Below, one piece after another: positions 13,749 to 21,421 of a DNA stretch of 28,726 nt; the stretch's first letter is position 1; each line of letters starts with the position of its first letter. The stretch is from assembly GCA_044353165.1 (NCBI GenBank), contig JBILCM010000028.1, forward strand, positions 1 to 28,726, read 5' to 3'. A model generated the notes under the pieces. It saw only the letters and a program-made list of their open reading frames with translations. It ran no database searches and was not told the DNA's origin. Made by a program: the position numbers and the translations under genes. This stretch comes from JBILCM01 sp044353165 (GTDB taxonomy: Bacteria; Bacillota; Bacilli; Paenibacillales; YIM-B00363).

Positions 13749-14978
13749 TTAAACTTCTAATCCTATAGGACCTCCAATGTGAACGTTCCACTCGGGAAGA
13801 GGATCTAAGAATGACTGCCAATCGGCATGCATTTCTTGATCTGTTAGTAAGCTACGATCCAAAGCATCTTCCACGGCTTCCTGATCCATATCCAAACCGA
13901 TGAAAACAACTTCATTGATGCGGTCTCCCCATGGTTCTTCCCAAGACACGAATAACTCGGGTTGCTCTCTACGTAGTTGTTCTTGCTCATCAGCGAGCAT
14001 ACTTGCTAACCAATGGCCTGATGCTCCGAATTGAATCGATGGACCTGCCTGACTAAGCAACCCCGCGATGTGATTCCGACTTGCGATCCATAGGATACCT
14101 TTCGCTCGCAACACTTCTTCAGGCCAATTTTCCAAGAAAGTCATCAACCGCTCTGGATGAAACGGTTTTCGTCTGCGAAACACAAAGGATTTAAACCCAT
14201 ATTCCTCTGTCTCCGGCGTATGATGAGGTTTCTGAAGTTCTTGCAACCAGCCCGCTGACTGACTCGCAATTTCAAACTGAAACAATCCTGTGTTGAGAAT
14301 TTTCTCAGGCGGTACTTGCCCGTGGGTCGAGCGTATGATGGTTGCAGCTGGTTGCAGTTTTCTGAGCAGTCCTTCGATCTCTTGAAGTTCATCCTCATCC
14401 ACAAGATCACACTTGTTTAGCACTAATACGTTGCAGAATTCAATCTGATCAATAATCAAATCCACAACCTCCCTGGCATCTTCTTGACTTAACGCCTGCT
14501 GTCGATCGAGTAAACTTTCGCCAGAAGCAAAGTCATTCCAGAAACGGTGCGCATCAACAACGGTGACCATACAATCGAGTTTGGAAAATTTTGATAAATC
14601 AATCCCTGTCTCCTCATCTTGGTAGGAGAAAGTTTGGGCAACAGGCAGCGGCTCGCTTATGCCTGTGGACTCAATGAGAATATAATCAAATCGCCCTTCT
14701 TCGGCTAACCTTTGAATTTCTTTCAACAAATCCTCTCGTAATGTGCAGCATATACATCCATTGGACATTTCGACCAATTTTTCTTCGGTTCGTGACAAAT
14801 GGCCTTCTTTGTTCACCAACGCTGCATCGATGTTCACTTCGCTCATGTCGTTCACAATGACAGCTACCTTATATCCATGTCGATTTTTCAAAATGTGATT
14901 GAGTAACGTCGTCTTCCCAGAGCCAAGATATCCACTGAGCACAGTAACAGGGATTTTTTTGTTCAACGGATCTATCAT
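13749..14978 (-). CDS. zagA: ZagA (YciC), Zur-regulated COG0523 GTPase metallochaperone
   Basis: A 409-residue GTPase that strongly resembles B. subtilis ZagA/YciC over its whole length. The N-terminus has Walker A SGYLGSGKTTLLN (about 15-27) and VNDMSEVNIDAALV. The COG0523 metal motif GCICC is at residues 74-78, followed by ESTGISEP and the NKCD guanine-specificity motif. The C-terminal CobW_C domain contains TPETEEYG and RAKGILW. In B. subtilis ZagA is made on zinc starvation and delivers zinc to essential enzymes such as folate enzyme FolE in a ZTP-dependent way. It is the last gene of the znu-zur operon; its ATG overlaps the ferredoxin stop (ATGA). Confidence 0.92.
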   Translation of the reverse strand: MIDPLNKKIPVTVLSGYLGSGKTTLLNHILKNRHGYKVAVIVNDMSEVNIDAALVNKEGHLSRTEEKLVEMSNGCICCTLREDLLKEIQRLAEEGRFDYILIESTGISEPLPVAQTFSYQDEETGIDLSKFSKLDCMVTVVDAHRFWNDFASGESLLDRQQALSQEDAREVVDLIIDQIEFCNVLVLNKCDLVDEDELQEIEGLLRKLQPAATIIRSTHGQVPPEKILNTGLFQFEIASQSAGWLQELQKPHHTPETEEYGFKSFVFRRRKPFHPERLMTFLENWPEEVLRAKGILWIASRNHIAGLLSQAGPSIQFGASGHWLASMLADEQEQLRREQPELFVSWEEPWGDRINEVVFIGLDMDQEAVEDALDRSLLTDQEMHADWQSFLDPLPEWNVHIGGPIGLEV

Positions 14979-15346
14979 GATTGTTTTTTCCTCTCTCCTC
15001 TCTCACCAACACCTGTAGCTTTGAATGTGCTTTCGTAAGTATATAACGATCTATTCTCTAGAATTTGACCATTAAGAAGGTGTTGAACGACCAGCGTGGG
15101 AGCATCTTCCGGTTTGACGTCTTTGTACCAAACGCCTTGAGGATATACGATCACGACGCAAGCGTCATCACATCTTCCATTGCAACGTGTACGCGTCGTA
15201 TGAATGAGGTGATCTGCATGATTCGCCGTGATCTGTTCGCGAATTGCCTGCGTCACCTCTTCGGCACCTGATCTCATGCATGTGCTCCCATTACAAATCA
15301 ATACGTGATGTACTGTTTCTTCTAAATTCCATGTTGCGATTTCCAT
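14975..15346 (-). CDS. (2Fe-2S) thioredoxin-like ferredoxin
   Basis: A 123-residue protein of the thioredoxin-fold 2Fe-2S ferredoxin family. Cluster cysteines are in LICNGSTC (Cys18, Cys23) and RCNGRCDDAC (Cys55, Cys59, Cys63). The segment YPQGVWYKDVKPEDAPTLV is the family's conserved C-terminal stretch. The ATG at 15346 starts just before the conserved TWNLEETVHHVLICNG region and follows AGGGGGAG very closely. It overlaps the 3' end of zur by 56 bases in another frame and overlaps zagA by four. Its partner is unknown; placement in a zinc operon suggests a redox role linked to metal handling. Confidence 0.85.
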   Translation of the reverse strand: MEIATWNLEETVHHVLICNGSTCMRSGAEEVTQAIREQITANHADHLIHTTRTRCNGRCDDACVVIVYPQGVWYKDVKPEDAPTLVVQHLLNGQILENRSLYTYESTFKATGVGERGERKKQS

Positions 15347-15797
15347 CTCCCCCTTCGATCGAAACACAATCGTCACAATATCCATGGACCTCAAACGTAT
15401 GCCGAACCACCTTAAAACTTGGCGGAATTTCAATGCCCAATTCGAATGGACATGTGTCTATAGGTGTGATTCGCTCGCATTGCATACATATGAAGTGATG
15501 ATGATGATCTTCGTGAGCACATCGCATCTGATAACGCACACCATCAGGAAAACCGAATGCCTCGACCTCTCCCATCTCGACCAGGATTCGAATATTCCGA
15601 TACACGGTGTCAAAACTCAATCCAGCATATTTTGTTCTCATGCGCTCGTATACTTCTCTAGGCGTAATCATGCCTTCCGCTTCCTCGAAGATCACAATCA
15701 TGGTCTTGCGTTGACCCGTAATTCGCAAACCGCCTCGCTCCAACCGGTCAAGAATGCGATCCACCTCTTGATGGTTACTGATCAGACCTTTCTTCAT
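15291..15797 (-). CDS. zur: Zinc uptake regulator Zur (Fur family)
   Basis: A 168-residue Fur-family repressor. The winged-helix part (about 10-90) includes GLRITGQRKTMI and SFDTVYRNIRIL. A metal-binding HEDHHHHFICMQC segment (about 95-107) follows, and then YCDDC near residue 144, giving the two CxxC pairs of the structural zinc site. It represses zinc uptake genes when zinc is sufficient; location between znuA and zagA makes Zur far more likely than Fur or PerR. The C-terminus runs 24 residues beyond the last Cys because the frame overlaps the ferredoxin gene. Its ATG overlaps the znuA stop (ATGA). Confidence 0.9.
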   Translation of the reverse strand: MKKGLISNHQEVDRILDRLERGGLRITGQRKTMIVIFEEAEGMITPREVYERMRTKYAGLSFDTVYRNIRILVEMGEVEAFGFPDGVRYQMRCAHEDHHHHFICMQCERITPIDTCPFELGIEIPPSFKVVRHTFEVHGYCDDCVSIEGGDGNRNMEFRRNSTSRIDL

Positions 15798-16801
15798 TGC
15801 TCGAATCCTTGCAATAATGCTTGTAAATTTTGTTTCATTAAGCTGACATAATTCGCGTTATTCTTCAAATCATCAGCCGTTAATCCTTCAATTGGATTGA
15901 GAACTGCCGTCTTCGCACCAATTTCTTTCGCAATGACTTCAGCAACCTTGGAGGAAACCAACGTTTCAAAATAAATCGTTCGAATTTGATGTTCCTTAGC
16001 GAATGCAACGATCTCTGCCATACGTTGTGCAGACGGTTCATTCTCGGGTGATAATCCTGCAATAGGCAATTGGATCAAGTTGTATGCGTCAGCAATATAA
16101 GCAAACGCGGCATGTTGTGTCACAAATTCCTTACCCGCATGAGGAGCTAGGGCATCTTGAAACTGCTTATGCAATTCTTCCAATTCAACAACGTAAGCAT
16201 CCGCATTGTTTCGGTAATCCGCCTGATGTTGAGGGTCTGCCTTGGAGAGCGCCGCTTCGATAACTCTTACCTGTTCAATCGCCCGTAAGGGGGAAAGCCA
16301 TACATGAGGATCATACTCTCCATGCTCATGCGCATGCTCATCTGCATGTTTCTCTTCCTCATGCGCGTGTTCATGCTCATGCTCGTCTACATGCTTATCC
16401 GCATGCTCTTCTTCCCCAAGAAGCTTCATATCATGCGTGGCTTCAACCAGGATCAGGTTCTTGTTATCTAATCCGTCCACCACTTTCTCGATCCAGCCTT
16501 CCATCCCCGCGCCGTTATAAACTAATAACTTGGCTTCCTCCAACGACTTGATATCTTCGGGAGACGGCTCCCAGTCATGAGGCTCCACCCCTGCAGGGAC
16601 GAGTGAAATCACTTCAGCATGGTCTCCAGCAACTTTAGAAGTAAACTCGAACATGGGGTAGAAACTCGCAACAATTTTCATTTTTTCTACGGGAATCGTC
16701 TCTTCAACCGTCTCTTCAACTGTCTCTTCTGCGCCACAACCTGCTAATAAGAGAACAACACTCAACATGACAAGAAACATTTTGTTCAATACGATTTTCA
16801 T
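15794..16801 (-). CDS. znuA: Zinc ABC transporter substrate-binding lipoprotein (ZnuA/AdcA)
   Basis: A 335-residue cluster 9 (A-1) binding protein. The lipoprotein signal ends at LLLAGC (Cys22). A His/Glu/Asp-rich zinc loop of about 40 residues (about 125-165: EHEHEHAHEEEKHADEHAHE) is typical of zinc rather than manganese binders. Zinc ligand candidates are the His in GVEPHDWEPS, in YDPHVWLSP and in TQHAAFAY. It captures extracellular zinc for ZnuBC. There is no ZinT domain. The ATG at 16801 overlaps the znuB stop (ATGA); AGAGGAAG lies about 11 bases upstream. Confidence 0.93.
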   Translation of the reverse strand: MKIVLNKMFLVMLSVVLLLAGCGAEETVEETVEETIPVEKMKIVASFYPMFEFTSKVAGDHAEVISLVPAGVEPHDWEPSPEDIKSLEEAKLLVYNGAGMEGWIEKVVDGLDNKNLILVEATHDMKLLGEEEHADKHVDEHEHEHAHEEEKHADEHAHEHGEYDPHVWLSPLRAIEQVRVIEAALSKADPQHQADYRNNADAYVVELEELHKQFQDALAPHAGKEFVTQHAAFAYIADAYNLIQLPIAGLSPENEPSAQRMAEIVAFAKEHQIRTIYFETLVSSKVAEVIAKEIGAKTAVLNPIEGLTADDLKNNANYVSLMKQNLQALLQGFEQ

Positions 16802-17619
16802 AAATATGTACTTCCTCTCTTCATTGTGGATAATTTCGTTTGCGCAAACAGTCCGACCAAAAGCAATACAACCAACATCAATGCAATACTTCCGCCAGGC
16901 GGCGTTCCCAAATAGTAGGACAAGGTGAGTCCCGACCACATGCCAATCAATCCAACCGCAATGGCCACGACGATGGTCATCGTAAATCCTTTTGCAATGC
17001 GAATGGCCAAGGCTGCAGGTAACACCATCATCGCAGATACGAGCAATGCGCCAAGAATGGGCATCGTCACAGCTACAGTCATCCCTGTCAGGAGCACAAA
17101 AACCGTTGAGATTGCTCGAACGGGAACCCCGCTGACTTGTGCGGTCTCTTCATCGAAAGTCAATTGGTACATCGGACGACGAAAGAGAACAAAAACCAAT
17201 GCAGCCGCCACCGTAACTAGCAGGATAAGTATTAATTCTAAAATGCTGATTGCAACAATCGAACCAAAGAGATACGCTTGAAACCCCTTGTTTAATCCTT
17301 GGTTCATACTCATAAGGACCAGAGCCAACGCTAATCCGGAAGTCATCACGATGGCGACTGAAACTTCACTGTAAGAACGATACATGCGACGCAGCTTCTC
17401 CATCCCTAAGGAACCGGCAATTGAAATCATGAATGCGCCCAGCACAGGTTGAATGCCAAGAAGTGTGCCTATAGCTACGCCTGCCAGAGAAATATGGGAC
17501 AGCGTATCCGCCATCAACGCTTGTCTGCGCAATAGCAAATAGACGCCTAGTGCCGGCGCAACGATCGCGATCAAGCTACCGGCCCAAAATGCTCGTTGCA
17601 TGAAGCCGTAGTGAAACAT
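16798..17619 (-). CDS. znuB: Zinc ABC transporter permease (ZnuB/AdcB)
   Basis: A 273-residue ABC-3 family permease with about eight or nine membrane segments, starting MFHYGFMQRAFWAGSLIAIVAP. Family stretches include RRQALMADTLSHISLAGVA and LVSAMMVLPAA. It forms the zinc channel across the membrane. The ATG at 17619 is chosen because GGAGG lies 6 bases upstream, whereas the ATG at 17625 directly abuts that site. Its start lies 49 bases inside the 3' end of znuC, and its stop overlaps znuA. Confidence 0.92.
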   Translation of the reverse strand: MFHYGFMQRAFWAGSLIAIVAPALGVYLLLRRQALMADTLSHISLAGVAIGTLLGIQPVLGAFMISIAGSLGMEKLRRMYRSYSEVSVAIVMTSGLALALVLMSMNQGLNKGFQAYLFGSIVAISILELILILLVTVAAALVFVLFRRPMYQLTFDEETAQVSGVPVRAISTVFVLLTGMTVAVTMPILGALLVSAMMVLPAALAIRIAKGFTMTIVVAIAVGLIGMWSGLTLSYYLGTPPGGSIALMLVVLLLVGLFAQTKLSTMKRGSTYL

Positions 17620-18278
17620 CTCCATCCTCCGCGATCACTCCTCTCCAGCTCAATGCGATGATCCATATAAGGCTGCAATTCATTGACTTCGTGTGTCACC
17701 ATGAGGACGGTTTTCCCATGATCCGTAACATAATGTCTTAGCAGTTCATAAAACCCTTTGCGACTCTCTTGATCCATACCTGCCGTCGGTTCATCCAACA
17801 CGAATACATCTGGTTCCTGTGCGATGCATCTGGCGATGCAAATGCGTTGCTTTTGACCTCCAGACAATGCCCCAATCGGCTTATCACGAAATTCCCACAT
17901 GCCGACTTGTTTGAGACACAATTCCACTGCCGATTCCTCCTCTCGAGTGAACCGTCGAAACCACCCTAACTTGGGGTAGCGACCGGAACGCACAAATTCA
18001 AAGACGGTGCTAGGAAAGCCGCTATTGAATGATGCGATTTGTTGTGGCATATAACTAATAGACAAATTTTCTCCCCATGGATTGCAGCGCTCCCACTGGA
18101 TGTCACCACGCCAAGGTTTCAACAAAGTTAACAACAGTCTGATCATCGTACTCTTAGCGGCTCCATTAGGTCCTGTAATGCACGTGAATTGACCTTGTTG
18201 GATGCTTAACGTCACTTGATCCAAGACGGGGATTCCGTTGTACCCGAACGTAACATCACGCATTGCGGCATATAGCAA
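17571..18278 (-). CDS. znuC: Zinc ABC transporter ATP-binding protein (ZnuC/AdcC)
   Basis: A 235-residue ABC ATPase that powers zinc import. The signature LSGGQKQRICIARCIA, Walker B VFVLDEPTAGMD and the switch His in MVTHE are intact. The Walker A reads GPNGAAKST, with Ala where GPNGAGKST has Gly; the codon is GCT. The N-terminus begins LYAAMRDVTFGYNG. The start is TTG at 18278, with GGAG 9 bases upstream; the next ATG (18263) is too far away. It is the first gene of the Zur-controlled operon and overlaps znuB by 49 bases. Confidence 0.9.
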   Translation of the reverse strand: MLYAAMRDVTFGYNGIPVLDQVTLSIQQGQFTCITGPNGAAKSTMIRLLLTLLKPWRGDIQWERCNPWGENLSISYMPQQIASFNSGFPSTVFEFVRSGRYPKLGWFRRFTREEESAVELCLKQVGMWEFRDKPIGALSGGQKQRICIARCIAQEPDVFVLDEPTAGMDQESRKGFYELLRHYVTDHGKTVLMVTHEVNELQPYMDHRIELERSDRGGWRCFTTASCNEHFGPVA

Positions 18279-18299
18279 CTGTTATGTCTCCTCTCTTAT

Positions 18300-18314
18300 T
18301 CGTAATGATTACTA
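18300..18314. promoter_or_regulatory. Zur box 1 (znuC side)
   Basis: TCGTAATGATTACTA is an inverted repeat around G18307 that matches the core of the Bacillus Zur box (TCGTAATnATTACGA) at all but one position. It lies just downstream of the znuC transcription start, a blocking position. Confidence 0.8.
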
Positions 18315-18327
18315 TTTATATTTGCCA

Positions 18328-18356
18328 ATTATACATTGCGATTTCTTATGTGTAAA
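18328..18356 (-). promoter_or_regulatory. Sigma-A promoter of znuCBA-zur-fdx-zagA
   Basis: On the minus strand TTTACA (18356-18351) and a perfect TATAAT (18333-18328) are separated by 17 bases. The predicted start near 18321 leaves about 43 bases of leader before the TTG codon. Confidence 0.8.
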
Positions 18357-18374
18357 TAGTAATTGTAACGATTT
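18354..18374. promoter_or_regulatory. Zur box 2 (between the divergent promoters)
   Basis: A 21-base inverted repeat with AAAT at one end and ATTT at the other (core AGTAATTGTAACGA), about three mismatches from the Bacillus Zur consensus. It covers the -35 of the minus-strand promoter and touches the -35 of the plus-strand promoter, so one repressor could shut both. Confidence 0.7.
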
Positions 18375-18400
18375 ACATTTTGTGATGATTCCTTTATACT
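18372..18400 (+). promoter_or_regulatory. Sigma-A promoter of the two COG0523 genes
   Basis: TTTACA (18372-18377) and TATACT (18395-18400) are 17 bases apart, about 40 bases before the ribosome site. The -35 overlaps Zur box 2. Confidence 0.78.
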
Positions 18401-18445
18401 TGAAACGTCTACTACATCAAGCACATATATTGGAGGTTGCGATCC

Positions 18446-19447
18446 ATGGTTGAAAGCACAACACCGTTCGACAAAATTCCCGTTACAGTATTAACCGGCT
18501 TTCTTGGCGCAGGAAAGACGACCTTGCTCAACCATATTCTCACTGCAGACCACGGAAAAAAAATAGCTGTCATTGTGAATGAATTCGGTGAAGTCGGAAT
18601 CGATAATCAGTTGGTTGTGGGTGCAGACGAAGAAATATTCGAGATGAACAACGGATGTATTTGTTGCACTGTCCGTGGTGATTTGATTCGAATTCTCGGC
18701 GAATTAATGGATGCGAAAGTAGGCGTTGGAACTCGAAAGGTCGATTTCGATTACGTCGTTATTGAAACTACGGGCCTAGCGGACCCTGCGCCTGTTGCCC
18801 AAACGTTCTTTGTGGATGAAGAAATGTCCGATTTTTATCGCCTTGATGCGATCGTTACCGTCGTCGATGCCAAACATGCAGCACAACATCTGGACGATGG
18901 GCATGAGGCTCAAGAACAGGTGGCGTTTGCGGATGTCATTCTGCTCAATAAGACAGATCTTGTTGACGTTGAGGCGTTGGAGAGTCTTGAAAGAAGATTG
19001 CGTTCCATGAATCCTGCTGCCAAAGTGTATCGCACGCACAAATCGATCATTGCCATGGATCGAATCTTGAATGTGGAAGCATTCGAGTTGGAGAAAAAAC
19101 TGGAGGTTGAACCTGGCTTTCTCGAAGAAGAAGATCATGAGCATGATGATGACGTAACTAGTATTGTGCTCCGTGAAGATCGACCGCTAGATTTGGATAA
19201 ATTGGAAAAATGGATGGGCATCTGGCTTTCGCAACATGGCGCAGACACGTTCCGCTACAAAGGTATTCTCAATGTTCACAATGTCAGCCGTCGTGTTGTC
19301 TTCCAAGGAATTCATATGCTGTTTGAATCTACATCAGACCGTGAATGGAAACCGGACGAACCGCGCCGAAGCGAAATCGTAATTATTGGTAAAAATCTCG
19401 ATGAATCTTTCTTCCGCGAACAATTTGTCCATTGCGTAGCCGTATAG
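18446..19447 (+). CDS. COG0523 (CobW-like) GTPase, second of three
   Basis: A 333-residue putative zinc metallochaperone GTPase. Walker A is TGFLGAGKTTLLNH (about 17-30), then VNEFGEVGID, the metal motif GCICC (Cys71, 73, 74), ETTGLADPAP, and NKTD. An acidic His-bearing stretch EEEDHEHDDD (about 230) separates it from the CobW_C domain with RYKGILNVHN. It differs in sequence from ZagA in the same locus. The ATG at 18446 has GGAGG 9 bases upstream; a TTG at 18437 is not needed. Zur box 2 overlaps its promoter. Its client protein is unknown. Confidence 0.88.
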   Translation: MVESTTPFDKIPVTVLTGFLGAGKTTLLNHILTADHGKKIAVIVNEFGEVGIDNQLVVGADEEIFEMNNGCICCTVRGDLIRILGELMDAKVGVGTRKVDFDYVVIETTGLADPAPVAQTFFVDEEMSDFYRLDAIVTVVDAKHAAQHLDDGHEAQEQVAFADVILLNKTDLVDVEALESLERRLRSMNPAAKVYRTHKSIIAMDRILNVEAFELEKKLEVEPGFLEEEDHEHDDDVTSIVLREDRPLDLDKLEKWMGIWLSQHGADTFRYKGILNVHNVSRRVVFQGIHMLFESTSDREWKPDEPRRSEIVIIGKNLDESFFREQFVHCVAV

Positions 19448-19461
19448 GAGGCAGATGAGCC

Positions 19462-20430
19462 GTGAAAGTTCCCGTCATTGTTCTTAGCGGTTTCTTAGGA
19501 AGTGGGAAGACAACGTTATTAATGCGACTGTTGCATGAGGCCAAGCAGCAGTCGCTTGTCGCTGCCGTATTAATGAATGAGCTCGGTCAACAAGATGTAG
19601 ATGGAAAAATCATTAACGACTTGTTGCCGAATCAATCGATGGAGAAGTTGTTAGATGGTTGTATTTGTTGCACGAAGAAAAGTGAGATTGCCGGTTGTAT
19701 TCACAATCTTCTCGCACGCCAACCCGATCTCATCATCATTGAGCTGACTGGTGTAGCCAATCCTGAAGAAATCGCGGATGCGATGACGGAACCAAGTGTT
19801 ATGCATAAAGTGCTCCTGCATCGGATTGTCACGGTCGTGAATGCAGACTTCTTCTTAGAATACAACAGTATCCTGAATCCAGATCGAGCGTTGACACACA
19901 CCCTTCGTCGCCAAGTTGAAACGGCAGACTTGCTTATCATCAACAAGAAGGATTTGGTCCGAGAGCGAACGTTGTTCAAAGTGGAACGCGCGGTGCGCCA
20001 ACTCAATCCGACCGCTCCCATCCGTGTTACCGTGAACGCTGAAGCAGATCTAACATATGTTCTTCAAGGCATCGTTGCACGGCCGAGAATCAACACTAAG
20101 TCGTTCAACGTCATTCAGCCTCACCAAGCACATGTAACGCCGATGGTGTATCAGCATTCCTACAGTAAGTTAAAGACGACATCGATCCCCGTCCCTTCCA
20201 ATTCATCATTACGTTCTCAAGATCTGAATCGACTCAGCAAATCATGGGGCAAAGGATTGCTCAGAGCCAAAGGATACATCCCCGTAGACGGAAAAATTCG
20301 CTTAGTTCAATTCTCTGGCGGTCGTCTGACGATCGAACCCACCCATGAAGAAGTGGAACCTTATATGGTTATGATTGGATTTGAAGCGGATATGATGCTT
20401 GCCAAAGAATCTTTCGAAAAATGTTTGTAA
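19462..20430 (+). CDS. COG0523 (CobW-like) GTPase, third of three
   Basis: A 322-residue GTPase more divergent than the other two. Walker A SGFLGSGKTTLL (about 9-20), NELGQQDVDGKI, metal motif GCICC (Cys67, 69, 70), ELTGVANPEE and NKKD are all present; the C-terminal CobW_C domain has RAKGYIPVDGKIRLVQFSGG. It has no His-rich linker. It starts with GTG, preceded by GGAGG about 10 bases upstream, 14 bases after the previous stop, so the two are almost certainly one operon under Zur. The metal it serves is unproven; zinc is inferred from context. Confidence 0.87.
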   Translation: MKVPVIVLSGFLGSGKTTLLMRLLHEAKQQSLVAAVLMNELGQQDVDGKIINDLLPNQSMEKLLDGCICCTKKSEIAGCIHNLLARQPDLIIIELTGVANPEEIADAMTEPSVMHKVLLHRIVTVVNADFFLEYNSILNPDRALTHTLRRQVETADLLIINKKDLVRERTLFKVERAVRQLNPTAPIRVTVNAEADLTYVLQGIVARPRINTKSFNVIQPHQAHVTPMVYQHSYSKLKTTSIPVPSNSSLRSQDLNRLSKSWGKGLLRAKGYIPVDGKIRLVQFSGGRLTIEPTHEEVEPYMVMIGFEADMMLAKESFEKCL

Positions 20431-20533
20431 ATATTACGTAACAACAGTCATTGATTATCCTTGTATGATTGAAAATTTCTTGTTAATCTGAAGGGAATGA
20501 TATAGCTTACGATAAAAAATGAGAGGTGCTCAC

Positions 20534-21352
20534 ATGCTGCACAAGCGAATTGAACTTTGGGAAAAAAATGAGCTAGAACGTAATAGTGTGGTAGGTGTTC
20601 CGGTACTTGATACATACATCCTGGAGGGTGCGAAGCAACGAGGTGCGGTGCTCGTTTGTCCTGGCGGCGGGTACGGATTTACTTCACCGCGTGAAGCGGA
20701 GCCGATCGCGCTTCAATATAACGCAGCCGGTTATCACGCATTCGTACTTTATTACAGCGTCGCACCGAACCGTCATCCGCAACCGTTGCGTGATGTGTCA
20801 AGAGCGATGTGCATGATTCGCGAACATGCGGCGGACTGGAACGTGAACCCTGAGCTGATCGCCGTATGCGGATTCTCAGCAGGCGGACACCTTGCGGCAA
20901 GCCTAGGCGTACACTGGGATAAACAAGAGTGGCTTCGTGTCCCTGGGATCGAAGTTGGTTTGAATCGACCGAATGCGCTCATTCTCTGTTATCCCGTCAT
21001 TAGCTCAGGAAATTTCGCTCATCAAGGTTCATTCAAAAATTTATTAGGCACCCCGCCTGATCCGCAATTGTTCGAACAGATGTCATTGGAACACCAAGTA
21101 TCCGATGCAACACCGCCTACATTCCTTTGGCACACGGTTGAGGACAAAGGCGTTCCCGTGGAGAACGCGCTGCTGTTTGCACAAGCGCTGCGAGCGAACA
21201 GCATTCCGTTCGAGATGCATATTTACCCCGATGGTCCCCATGGCTACTCGCTAGCTACGGAAGAGACAAACCCAGGCCATATGACTCCCGATCCCCATGT
21301 AGCCACATGGATGAAATTATCTATAGAGTGGCTGGGACATATATGGCGCTAG
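20534..21352 (+). CDS. Alpha/beta hydrolase, BD-FAE/esterase type
   Basis: A 272-residue cytoplasmic hydrolase (no signal peptide) of the family often annotated as xylanase/esterase or acetylhydrolase. The oxyanion segment is VCPGGGYGFTSPREAEPIA. The nucleophile elbow GFSAGGH gives Ser, HTVEDKGVP gives the likely Asp, and DGPHGYS gives the His. The substrate is probably an acetylated carbohydrate or another small ester. The ATG at 20534 has AGAGGTG 5 bases upstream, better than the ATG at 20519. It stands alone, 103 bases after the COG0523 operon. Confidence 0.86.
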   Translation: MLHKRIELWEKNELERNSVVGVPVLDTYILEGAKQRGAVLVCPGGGYGFTSPREAEPIALQYNAAGYHAFVLYYSVAPNRHPQPLRDVSRAMCMIREHAADWNVNPELIAVCGFSAGGHLAASLGVHWDKQEWLRVPGIEVGLNRPNALILCYPVISSGNFAHQGSFKNLLGTPPDPQLFEQMSLEHQVSDATPPTFLWHTVEDKGVPVENALLFAQALRANSIPFEMHIYPDGPHGYSLATEETNPGHMTPDPHVATWMKLSIEWLGHIWR

Positions 21353-21363
21353 AATGAACAGTG

Positions 21364-21391
21364 ACCTTCCTCAGGGCAATCACATACAATG
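21364..21391 (+). promoter_or_regulatory. Sigma-K-like promoter of the GFPGG protein gene
   Basis: ACC (21364-21366), 16 bases, then CATACAATG (21383-21391) fits the mother-cell sigma-K pattern (AC-N16-CATAnnnTA) except for the last base. The -10 also resembles sigma-E, but no sigma-E -35 is seen. Confidence 0.4.
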
Positions 21392-21421
21392 TGTTAGCCT
21401 AATGATGAGGAGTGGTTGTTC

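Noticed and set aside
16802..16939. N-terminal extension of znuA to 16939
   Set aside because: It would place 46 residues before a clear lipoprotein signal peptide and overlaps znuB. The ATGA at 16801 is the coupled start.
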